From Ohtaekwangia sp036568665 (GTDB taxonomy: Bacteria; Bacteroidota; Bacteroidia; Cytophagales; Cyclobacteriaceae), in contig NZ_DATCSD010000161.1 of the NCBI RefSeq assembly GCF_036568665.1, positions 1-16,156 on the forward strand: a stretch of DNA of 16,156 bases. Reading direction: 5' to 3'. The notes under the pieces are model-generated. The model did no database searches, was not told where the DNA came from, and saw nothing but the letters and a program-made list of their open reading frames with translations. Both the position numbers and the translations under genes were made by a program. Below are positions 1 to 6,748 of the stretch, piece after piece; within the stretch, counting starts at the first letter, position 1; each line of letters begins with the position of its first letter.

Positions 1-1620
1 GCGTTACATGTGGCTGATGCCATTGTATCAGCTATAACAAACATGAATGCGGGCGATGTACTCTTGCTGGAAGTGCAACGATCGTTCCTGCCAACAGAAA
101 CGGATAGTGCCGACTTTGATGCGATCAGGCTGGCAGTAGCCAATGGTATAGTAGTGGTAGAAGCCGCGGGTAATGGCGATACAGATCTCGATGCCTGGAC
201 CAATGGCGGTGGATTAACGATACTCAACCGGGGCAGTATAAATTTCCGCGACTCCGGTGCTATCATGGTGGGTGCATCGGTTGCTACTACACCGCACGAC
301 AGAGCGTGGTTCTCCAATTTCGGTTCGCGTATAGATTGCTATGCGTGGGGAGAAGATATAGTTACAGCAGGCTATAGCAATCGCGATTCGATGACTTCAC
401 TGGGAGGTGATGGCACAGCTACACTCAACGATGACTATACCAGTACCTTTGGAGGCACAAGTGGAGCTTCGCCTATTATAGTTGGTGCCGCACTAACCCT
501 GCAAGGTATGTATAAAGCTACTGCGCTAACATTACTGTCGCCTTTGCAAATGCGCACGTTGTTATCCGATCCGGCAACGGGTACACCACAGGGAGGTGGC
601 GTTGCCGGAAATATAGGTATAATGCCGAACCTGCGGGCTATTATTGAAAATACGCTGGAGATCACAGCCGATGTATACCTGCGCGATTTTGTAGGAGATA
701 TAGGCGCTGTGCCCAGCATTGGTGCTATTAGTGCAAGTCCTGATATTATTGTTACTCCTAACGCAGTAGCTAATCCGACAACGGCCTTTGGTGAAGGCAG
801 CGGAACAGAGAACTCCAACACACTTGGCTCTACTGTGGAAGCCGGACAAGATAACTATATATATACCCGTATAAAGAACAGGGGTGGAAGCGCTGCCAAC
901 GGTGTTACCTCAACGGTATATTGGAGTGAAGTGGCCACACTCGTTACACCCGATATGTGGAACCTGATCGGTACATCCAATCCTATTAATGTTCCGGTGG
1001 GCGATACCATGGTAGTTACCGATGCTATAACCTGGCCTGCTGCTTCTATACCGGGTGAAGGACATTATTGCTTTGTAGGTATACTGAATCATCCGCAGGA
1101 TGGAGCACCGCCTATACCATCACCGGGAAATTTTGACTGGAATGATTTTACTAACTTCATTCGTAACTATAACAATGTTACCTGGCGAAACTTTAACGTA
1201 GTAGATGTCGATCCGAACGAGCCGAACGCTACGATGCAGTTTTACATTACTGGTGCTCCTGATAAACGAAGAGCATTTGATATAGAGTTGATGCGTGCCT
1301 TGCCCAAAGATGCCAACCTCTGGCTAGAGATGCCTTATAATCTGTTTGCCTTTATGAACCTGCGCGGTATAGAAGTAAAGATCGATCGCAAGAAACAAGT
1401 AGCGCGTGTACTGTTACCACACCTGAGAAAGATCAAGCTTTGCAACATGGTGTTGCCAAAAGGAGCGAAGTTTAAATGCCAGTTTGTAGTATCCGGAGGC
1501 AAAGGCTACGAGCATGGCATGCACCACATCGCTATAGGGCAGTCGTACGGAAACCTGCAGGTAGGCAGAATTACCTGGGCACTAAAACCAAAATCTAAAA
1601 AAGATAAAACAAGACTATAA
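1..1620 (+). CDS. Subtilisin-like (S8) serine protease, C-terminal part, 5' truncated by window
   Basis: This is a serine endopeptidase of the subtilase family, cut by the window edge. The reading frame is open from base 1, so the true start and the catalytic Asp and His regions lie upstream. Visible are the oxyanion-hole Asn in VVVEAAGNG (Asn codon 172-174) and the catalytic Ser in GGTSGASP (Ser codon 460-462), separated by the usual spacing and the motif FSNFGSRIDCYAWGE. After the catalytic domain come about 380 residues: a beta-rich, CARDB/Ig-like stretch around IYTRIKNRGGSAANGVTSTVYWS (nt about 850-1200), then a final basic domain of unknown type ending in KPKSKKDKTRL. I see no T9SS-type C-terminal sorting domain. 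The family is known from secreted enzymes, but the signal peptide cannot be checked here. The protease assignment is firm; the role of the C-terminal domains is open. Confidence 0.93.
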   Translation, partial: ALHVADAIVSAITNMNAGDVLLLEVQRSFLPTETDSADFDAIRLAVANGIVVVEAAGNGDTDLDAWTNGGGLTILNRGSINFRDSGAIMVGASVATTPHDRAWFSNFGSRIDCYAWGEDIVTAGYSNRDSMTSLGGDGTATLNDDYTSTFGGTSGASPIIVGAALTLQGMYKATALTLLSPLQMRTLLSDPATGTPQGGGVAGNIGIMPNLRAIIENTLEITADVYLRDFVGDIGAVPSIGAISASPDIIVTPNAVANPTTAFGEGSGTENSNTLGSTVEAGQDNYIYTRIKNRGGSAANGVTSTVYWSEVATLVTPDMWNLIGTSNPINVPVGDTMVVTDAITWPAASIPGEGHYCFVGILNHPQDGAPPIPSPGNFDWNDFTNFIRNYNNVTWRNFNVVDVDPNEPNATMQFYITGAPDKRRAFDIELMRALPKDANLWLEMPYNLFAFMNLRGIEVKIDRKKQVARVLLPHLRKIKLCNMVLPKGAKFKCQFVVSGGKGYEHGMHHIAIGQSYGNLQVGRITWALKPKSKKDKTRL

Positions 1621-1631
1621 AGTGTGCATGA

Positions 1632-1659
1632 GGGATTGACGAGGATGTCAATCCCTTTT
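1632..1659 (+). terminator. Rho-independent terminator of the S8 protease gene
   Basis: A perfect 9-bp stem GGGATTGAC/GTCAATCCC (1632-1640 with 1647-1655) has a 6-nt loop and is followed by TTTT. It begins 12 nt after the protease stop codon, so it closes that transcript. Confidence 0.85.
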
Positions 1660-1685
1660 ATACTATATATTTTTTGTTCACTATA

Positions 1686-1715
1686 TTGACAAGCAATTAG
1701 AAATTACTATATTCG
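1686..1715 (+). promoter_or_regulatory. Candidate Bacteroidetes-type promoter
   Basis: TTG at 1686-1688 is followed, after 19 nt, by TATATTCG at 1708-1715. This resembles the Bacteroidetes sigma consensus (-33 TTTG, -7 TAnnTTTG) with one mismatch in the -7 box. It lies just after the protease terminator and would start a transcript near 1720, at the foot of the hairpin 1725-1760, leading into the genes at 1811 and 2201. It rests on consensus match and position only. Confidence 0.4.
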
Positions 1716-1724
1716 TATATATAG

Positions 1725-1764
1725 AGCCCATCGATCGCTTGAAGAAGCGGTGGATGGGCTTTTT
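1725..1764 (+). terminator. Terminator-like hairpin with T-run in the leader of the 1811 gene
   Basis: AGCCCATC (1725-1732) pairs with GATGGGCT (1753-1760). A second stem, CGCTT/AAGCG (1736-1740 with 1745-1749), closes on a GAAG loop, and a TTTT run follows. The shape is that of an intrinsic terminator, but it sits between a promoter-like site and the next coding start, 47 nt upstream of the ATG. It may be a second terminator, a leader attenuator or the end of a short RNA; the sequence alone does not decide. Confidence 0.6.
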
Positions 1765-1810
1765 ATATGAAGTATACTTTAGAGTTGTCATCAATTTAAA
1801 ACAAAAAAAT

Positions 1811-2140
1811 ATGTCATTGCTTCTTGTAACAGCGGCCGGAAGTCCACTATTTGATGATTTCCTGGTCGTGGTATCTGTAACGTCCTTTGACGGTGCTCCT
1901 GCGGTTGGCCTAAAGCCTTCTAATTTTAAAGTATATATGTTAGCAAGCCTTAATCACGCGTCTGTTGACCAGCGTACCATCAGTAAAGCTACTGAAGGCC
2001 CTGGAGGTTTTTATACGCTGCAATTAAAGAAGAGAGTTAGTCAACCTAAGCTTCCTGCGGGGCATTACGTCTTAGGTGTTACAGTTACTTCTGGAAAGAC
2101 TGATAAGGGACAGACAACCGCTACTGGCAATATACCTTAA
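1811..2140 (+). CDS. Hypothetical beta-rich small protein (109 aa)
   Basis: I do not recognise a named family. ATG 1811 is preferred over an upstream TTG at 1739 because that upstream start would lie inside the terminator-like hairpin, while ATG 1811 follows an A-rich leader (ACAAAAAAAT) typical of this phylum. The protein (MSLLLVTAAGSPLFDDFLVV...) has alternating hydrophobic strands, several Gly/Pro turns and motifs such as VGLKPSNFKVYML and LPAGHYVLGVTV, which suggest a small Ig-like or transthyretin-like beta sandwich. There is no convincing signal peptide. It is followed after 60 nt by the membrane protein at 2201 and may share its transcript. The fold suggestion is inference. Confidence 0.7.
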   Translation: MSLLLVTAAGSPLFDDFLVVVSVTSFDGAPAVGLKPSNFKVYMLASLNHASVDQRTISKATEGPGGFYTLQLKKRVSQPKLPAGHYVLGVTVTSGKTDKGQTTATGNIP

Positions 2141-2200
2141 GAAAGATCGATGCTATAGTTTGAAGTTTATTTTTTTCCTAAAATCTCTAGTTGTTCGTCA

Positions 2201-2776
2201 ATGTTCTTTCTTGTACAAGCCCAGCCGTATGAAGGTTTGAAGAATATAACCGAAATTGTTCATAATGTTACCGTCATACTAGCATTGATCGTTGGCGCTA
2301 TATGGACATTATATACTTTCTCGTCTCTTCGAGCCAGGCAAAAAGCAAAATTTGATCTATTTCAGCAGGCAGTTTTAGACATCACAATCGACTGTAAACA
2401 GCAGCATGTTGATGCTGATGACGAAGATTATATAGTTGCTCAAATTAAAATTGTAAATAAAGGTAATCGAAATACCTTTCTTAACTTTGAGAAAAAACCT
2501 TCCCTAGAAATTTATAAGGTTCGATTTGACAAGGATGGTATCAGTTATCTGGAAAAACTGATAGAGCAAAAGAACGTTGTGTATAAATCTGTAGTGCTGA
2601 GAAGTGGTGCGACATGTGAGATTCCCGTTATTGTTAAAATACCAAGTAAAGGATTTTATACCCTATCGTTTCGAGTTCATCTCAATGAAATAGAGTTTGG
2701 TGAACATTTAAATTCAGGCGGACCAAATTTGGCCGATATTTATTGGAGAGGTTCCGCTAGTATATTTATTGTTTGA
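2201..2776 (+). CDS. Hypothetical single-pass membrane protein (191 aa)
   Basis: No family is recognised. Residues about 22-45 (VTVILALIVGAIWTLYTF) form one transmembrane helix. It is followed by a basic patch (SSLRARQKAKF) and a roughly 140-residue soluble domain rich in beta strands, with IKIVNKGNRNTFLNF and VIVKIPSKGFYTLSFRVHL. The basic residues just after the helix suggest that the C-terminal domain is cytoplasmic. The start ATG has no evident ribosome-binding sequence, as is common in this phylum. It converges with the DUF5995 gene, only 22 nt separating their ends, with no strong terminator between them. Confidence 0.75.
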   Translation: MFFLVQAQPYEGLKNITEIVHNVTVILALIVGAIWTLYTFSSLRARQKAKFDLFQQAVLDITIDCKQQHVDADDEDYIVAQIKIVNKGNRNTFLNFEKKPSLEIYKVRFDKDGISYLEKLIEQKNVVYKSVVLRSGATCEIPVIVKIPSKGFYTLSFRVHLNEIEFGEHLNSGGPNLADIYWRGSASIFIV

Positions 2777-2798
2777 AGTTAATGCGGGGATCGTGCAT

Positions 2799-3587
2799 TC
2801 AATCCCTAAAAGACAAATACGTCTTCCTATGCTCATGCAAAACCTGAATGATCTTTCTTGGATTACGCCATTCGAATAGGTGTATAATCCCGAGTGTAAT
2901 TTTTACCAGGCCTGCGGGGCGAACGAGTGAGTCTGCTAATTTCCTGATGGTGTTGCTGCGAGTAAGTATACAGGCATCAAACTCCTGACCCTTTTTTGTG
3001 GAGAGGTCTTCAGCAAAACTCCAAGCACCATCGCGGGCGTTGGTAATACTGAATTGAATAAGGATGGTATCATTCGTTGCATGTAACCCGAACAGGGATA
3101 GTAATGGCGATATTCGGTTAACATCTTGCAGCACTTCAAATGTCATCGCACCGAGTATATCGTTAATGCGGTTGAAATCATTATGTATACTCCTGATGTC
3201 TTGCGTGCCGATAACCTGTACGGCTGCTATACCGAGATCGAGATTAATATGAGCGTTCATTCCTAATAGCAAATGCTGTAATAACAATCGGGAGTTCTTC
3301 TTTGAATTGTTAAAGGCAACCAGCCAAGGAGCCGTTGGTATGTCATTCTCTTTCCATTGTCGAAGGGCTGAGAGGTATCGATTGGCGAAGATCACATCGA
3401 ACTTCTCCATGCGCGCGTTGTCTTCAAATTCTTTTTTGAGAATAGCATCCTTTACCCGCACCGTTACTTTATGATAGAGACTGGCAAAATAACCAATACG
3501 ATCTTTTGTATTAGAGCATTCATGAATCAATTGTTCCAGTTGATCGATAACTTCATCGATCGTGCGAGCTTCTTTATGATGTGTCAC
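2799..3587 (-). CDS. DUF5995 family protein (262 aa)
   Basis: This is a soluble, mostly helical protein of the uncharacterised DUF5995 family. The family signature is visible: FANRYLSALRQW (residues about 67-78), an APWLVAF segment (about 86-92) and QHLLLGMNAHINLDLGIA (about 104-121), whose conserved His and Asp residues could bind a metal or substrate. The start is a GTG: the codon at 3585-3587 is the only usable start, since an in-frame TAA lies six codons upstream and no ATG intervenes. It lies 120 nt after the receiver gene on the same strand and could be co-transcribed with the kinase/receiver pair or have its own weak promoter (3670-3700). The function is unknown; the family call comes from the motif. 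Confidence 0.85.
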   Translation of the reverse strand: MTHHKEARTIDEVIDQLEQLIHECSNTKDRIGYFASLYHKVTVRVKDAILKKEFEDNARMEKFDVIFANRYLSALRQWKENDIPTAPWLVAFNNSKKNSRLLLQHLLLGMNAHINLDLGIAAVQVIGTQDIRSIHNDFNRINDILGAMTFEVLQDVNRISPLLSLFGLHATNDTILIQFSITNARDGAWSFAEDLSTKKGQEFDACILTRSNTIRKLADSLVRPAGLVKITLGIIHLFEWRNPRKIIQVLHEHRKTYLSFRD

Positions 3588-3669
3588 CGCTAATGATTTT
3601 AGTTATTCCAGGGTATATATGATTTGTAGATTCCGATGATTTCGAATTCAAACAACGCAGGAATCTGTA

Positions 3670-3700
3670 TTAAGATAGAAGGTAAAGCGGGATTAACCAA
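3670..3700 (-). promoter_or_regulatory. Weak candidate promoter for the DUF5995 gene
   Basis: On the minus strand TTG (3700-3698) is followed, after 20 nt, by TATCTTAA (3677-3670), a partial match to TAnnTTTG. It sits between the receiver stop and the DUF5995 start. The match is imperfect in an AT-rich region. Confidence 0.2.
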
Positions 3701-3707
3701 GCGCTCA

Positions 3708-4124
3708 TTACGCAGCCTCGTGCTTTATAAGAGTTTTGAGATTGCCTTTGTCGAGTGGTTTCGAGAGGAAGTCGATTACCGGTTTATAGGTTCGGGCTTT
3801 TGTTATATCGTTAATGTCAACCGATGATGTGAGCATGATAACCTTTGTTCTTTGTTGTACTAAGGGTGGCAGTTTAATAAACTCATCGAGGAAATCCCAT
3901 CCATCCATATCCGGCATATTGATGTCGAGAAAGATGAGATCAGGAAGTTGCGCGATATCTGTTTCTGCCCACTGCCTAAGTTGTTTCAGTGCTATAGCAG
4001 CATCGATATAAGTACTGATGCGAACGGAAGGATAATTAAAATGTATAATCTTTCTATTCACGATGTTCGTTACATGATCATCGTCAATCAGCATAACATG
4101 ACTACTCCGCGGTGCTTCTTCCAT
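3708..4124 (-). CDS. Stand-alone receiver-domain response regulator (138 aa)
   Basis: This is a CheY-like phosphoacceptor. The acidic pocket is at Asp14-16 (MLIDDD), the phosphoacceptor Asp67 in LIFLDINMPDMDGW, the switch residues Thr99/Ser100 in VIMLTSS, and the conserved Lys122 in FLSKP. The protein ends just after the receiver fold, so there is no DNA-binding or enzymatic output domain; it probably acts by protein-protein contact or as a phosphorelay intermediate. Its start lies inside the end of the kinase gene (23-nt overlap, 4102-4124), which implies translational coupling and a cognate pair. Single-domain receivers next to hybrid-less kinases are common in Bacteroidetes. Confidence 0.95.
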   Translation of the reverse strand: MEEAPRSSHVMLIDDDHVTNIVNRKIIHFNYPSVRISTYIDAAIALKQLRQWAETDIAQLPDLIFLDINMPDMDGWDFLDEFIKLPPLVQQRTKVIMLTSSVDINDITKARTYKPVIDFLSKPLDKGNLKTLIKHEAA

Positions 4125-6087
4125 GACTTGTGGGCAGGTATATATTAAATGTACTTCCTTCGTTCGGATTGCTTATTACGTCAATCTTTCCATTGAGTGA
4201 CTCTACTTGATTTTTGATAAGACATAAACCAATGCCTTTTCCGGGAACAGACGCAGGACCAAACCTCTTATATAATACAAATATCTTTTCACCATTCCTG
4301 GCCAGATCTATTCCTATACCGTTATCCCTCACCGTTAAACAAATTCCTTGCTCATATAAGTTTGTTGCTATGTATATTTTTAATGGTACATCCGGCATTC
4401 TGTATTTGATAGCGTTGGAAAGTAAATTGTAGAAAATGCTGTTGAGATAACTTTTTACCGTTACAACTCCTTCAGCCTTACTAAAATCAACTGCTATATC
4501 AGCCCGGCTTTTCTGGATTTCATCATTTAAAAGTTTGAGTACACTTTTCAGTTCATCGTTGAATAAAATATACTCATACTTCTCTTCAATATTACGGGCT
4601 GAGATAATACTGCTGATATCTTTAACAATCTCATCAAGTTGAGCGGTAGCCTCTGTAATTTTTTCTACAATCATAGAATGGTCACTCGCATCCTGGTGAA
4701 ATATACTGGATAGTCCCAGTATCCTGGCTATAGGGCTTCGCAAGTTGTGAGATACTACATACGAGAATTGCTGCAGATCATTGTTCCTTGCCTGTAAGCG
4801 CTCTACCGTAGCCTGCAATTGCGCATTCAGCTCTTGTATATCTTTCTCTGCCTGCACACGTTGTGTAATGTCTATTCCCATACCAATCAAATACGTCTTG
4901 CCATCAAAGTAGGCTACGTTGCCGGTGAAGTAGTACGTGATCTTTTTTTTGCTTTTGGTATATAGGTGCGCTTCTACATCAGCGCGTCCTTCCCTGAAAA
5001 CCGTATCGATCTTTTCGCGGAGTAACTCTTTTTCATCCTTCTCAAAAAAATCGAGCGGATGCATACGTTTTACTTCTTCCGCAGAATAACCGGATATAAT
5101 TTGAAAATTCCTGTTCCACCGGAAAAATCTCCGGTCCTTATCATACAGGTAAAATATACCCGGCAGACTATTGATGATAGAATCGGAAAGTTCTTTCTCC
5201 ATCATTAACTGGCTTGTTCGGTGATTCACCAGTCGCTTTAGTTTTTCCGGCTGTACTGTTATATACCAGGAGAATATACCACCTACAATAGAGAACAAAA
5301 GTCCTAATGCCGATAATCCCCATACATGTGTATAGATCTCATTTTGCTTTAAAGAAGTTACATACAATTTCCATTCAGTATTGGGAACTTCTATAGTAAC
5401 AAAGTCATGTTCATTCGGGATATTTCCACCGGGTAAGAAAAATTCCTCGCGCCCATCTTCCTGGTGAACACGCGAAAGCTGATAACGAAAATCATGATTA
5501 CTATCGATATCTATACCTGTAGCTTTTATGAGGCTGGATAATTTGATGAGCACTGCAGCGAATCCCCAGAATTTTCCATCCACAAAAATCGGCTGGCGAC
5601 CGATTACGGCTACACCACCTTGCACAAGATTAACGGGCCCTGCAAAGTAGAAATCTTTTCTGCGTATAGCGATGAGCGCGCCACTATGCCGAACAGTATC
5701 ATCCAGAATATTATAGCCCATGGCCGCTTCGTTGCCACGCAAAGGGTATACATGTGTAATAACACCACCGTGAAGCAACTCGATAGCGTCTGCGAGCGGA
5801 TTTGTTTTGAGAAGTTTTTGTCCGATGCTATCAAAGTTACCGGGCACGCCATACTCTTCCACGATAAACGCCAGCGTTCGTGTACTCGAAAGGCTATTGC
5901 TTAATGTTATGATTACTCTTTCCTTTTTGGCATTGGCCTGGTTGGTGAGTCTTCGTATCTCGGTTTCCCTTGCCGATCGATACCAGAAATACGCCAGGAG
6001 TTGTGTTAAGGCTGCCAACACGAGAAACATGCCCAGTCCTACAATAACGGGTTTCTTTAAATTGCGTAGTCGCATGCGAAGCCTCAT
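4102..6087 (-). CDS. Membrane sensor histidine kinase, CHASE-PAS-HisKA-HATPase (661 aa)
   Basis: This is an inner-membrane sensor kinase that autophosphorylates on His and passes phosphate to the adjacent receiver. In order: TM1 (about 13-35); an extracytoplasmic CHASE-like ligand-sensing domain (about 70-185, with HVYPLRGNEAAMGYNIL and QPIFVDGKFWGF) and a periplasmic extension to about 250; TM2 (about 255-277); a PAS domain (about 300-410, IINSLPGIFYLYDKDRRFF); a coiled coil (about 411-440); HisKA with phospho-His447 in VVSHNLRSPIARI; and a HATPase with the N box around Asn558, G1 box DNGIGID (588-594) and G2 box GKGIGL (616-621). ATG 6087 is used; an in-frame stop lies four codons upstream, and Met5 (6075) is the only nearby alternative. 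CHASE domains are known to sense small ligands such as cytokinins or peptides; the ligand here is unknown. Confidence 0.95.
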   Translation of the reverse strand: MRLRMRLRNLKKPVIVGLGMFLVLAALTQLLAYFWYRSARETEIRRLTNQANAKKERVIITLSNSLSSTRTLAFIVEEYGVPGNFDSIGQKLLKTNPLADAIELLHGGVITHVYPLRGNEAAMGYNILDDTVRHSGALIAIRRKDFYFAGPVNLVQGGVAVIGRQPIFVDGKFWGFAAVLIKLSSLIKATGIDIDSNHDFRYQLSRVHQEDGREEFFLPGGNIPNEHDFVTIEVPNTEWKLYVTSLKQNEIYTHVWGLSALGLLFSIVGGIFSWYITVQPEKLKRLVNHRTSQLMMEKELSDSIINSLPGIFYLYDKDRRFFRWNRNFQIISGYSAEEVKRMHPLDFFEKDEKELLREKIDTVFREGRADVEAHLYTKSKKKITYYFTGNVAYFDGKTYLIGMGIDITQRVQAEKDIQELNAQLQATVERLQARNNDLQQFSYVVSHNLRSPIARILGLSSIFHQDASDHSMIVEKITEATAQLDEIVKDISSIISARNIEEKYEYILFNDELKSVLKLLNDEIQKSRADIAVDFSKAEGVVTVKSYLNSIFYNLLSNAIKYRMPDVPLKIYIATNLYEQGICLTVRDNGIGIDLARNGEKIFVLYKRFGPASVPGKGIGLCLIKNQVESLNGKIDVISNPNEGSTFNIYLPTSHGRSTAE

Positions 6088-6748
6088 TTCGGTAATTCAA
6101 TATAAACGATCCCTTCTTCGCCAGAACCGAAGTGATTCGTGAAGGCATGCTTGCTCATTAGAGTCCTTTCCAATCCATGAGAGCAGGCAGCAGGATATAA
6201 ACCAGTCGCTATTAACAAGGTAGCTAAAATTACAGGTGAAAACAATCGGTGAAATTGGATAGTTGGGGGAGGGTATGTTACTCCAAAATATACCCTATGA
6301 ACCCTCAAAAATCTAGTTTCATACACGGTTCATACTTTATCCATGCTTTATCCATGCCTTATCTATACTTTATCCATACCGGATGTATGCTGTATCTATA
6401 CCAGGCGAAATGCGGGTATTTACATGAATATGCCGGAGTAGGTCATTCTGGTATATTTTGGTACGCAATTACCTGATAGAGGTTTGGCTTGTTACTCCCT
6501 TGTATTAAGTTACATGATCAGACCGATCAAGGTGATGGCGTTGTGCTATTTCTTGTTTAAAAAGGTATATTCGACCGCTTTTTTTACAATAAGATTTATC
6601 AATGATTGGGCGAATAGTGTATTCTGTCATACGTTGTAAGCTGTCCATCTATAGGAATTTGTTCGAAATTATGAATTGTAGTAGCATTACTTTCAGCCTG
6701 GCGTATATGCCGGGCGTTGTATCGAATCAAAACGAAATAATAAACAAC
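6088..6748. other. Intergenic region between divergent kinase and serine hydrolase genes
   Basis: These 661 nt separate two divergently transcribed genes and must hold both promoters. The only clear structure is the 11-nt repeat array at 6318-6405. Short open frames exist here on both strands, including one on the minus strand whose TGA overlaps the kinase ATG (ATGA at 6087-6084), but none has a recognisable protein signature. The part from about 6410 to 6748 is AT-rich, with no motif I can defend. Confidence 0.6.
6318..6405 (+). repeat. Array of eight imperfect 11-nt tandem repeats
   Basis: Read in 11-nt steps from 6318 the units are TTCATACACGG, TTCATACTTTA, TCCATGCTTTA, TCCATGCCTTA, TCTATACTTTA, TCCATACCGGA, TGTATGCTGTA and TCTATACCAGG. 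The consensus is about TCCATRCTTTA, best kept in units 2-5, with the YATRC core kept in all. The period is not a multiple of three, so it is not a coding repeat, but it is close to one DNA helical turn, so each unit presents the same face. It lies about 230 nt upstream of the kinase start and about 340 nt upstream of the hydrolase start. It may be a regulator-binding array or a decayed minisatellite. Confidence 0.8.

Noticed and set aside
1739..1810. An N-terminal extension of the 109-aa protein from a TTG start.
   Set aside because: The TTG lies inside a terminator-like hairpin; ATG 1811 follows a typical A-rich leader.
2787..2806. GGGAT/ATCCC inverted repeat at the convergent ends of the 191-aa and DUF5995 genes.
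   Set aside because: The stem is 5 bp with a 10-nt loop and no T-tract; too weak to call.
6084..6326. An 80-codon minus-strand frame whose TGA overlaps the kinase ATG as ATGA.
   Set aside because: The overlap is suggestive of coupling, but the product has no recognisable domain or clear signal peptide, most of it lies in an intergenic stretch, and the kinase needs no partner there. It should be reconsidered if relatives keep it.
6602..6748. A 49-residue N-terminal extension of the serine hydrolase.
   Set aside because: The extension would bury the signal peptide that begins at the ATG at 6749.
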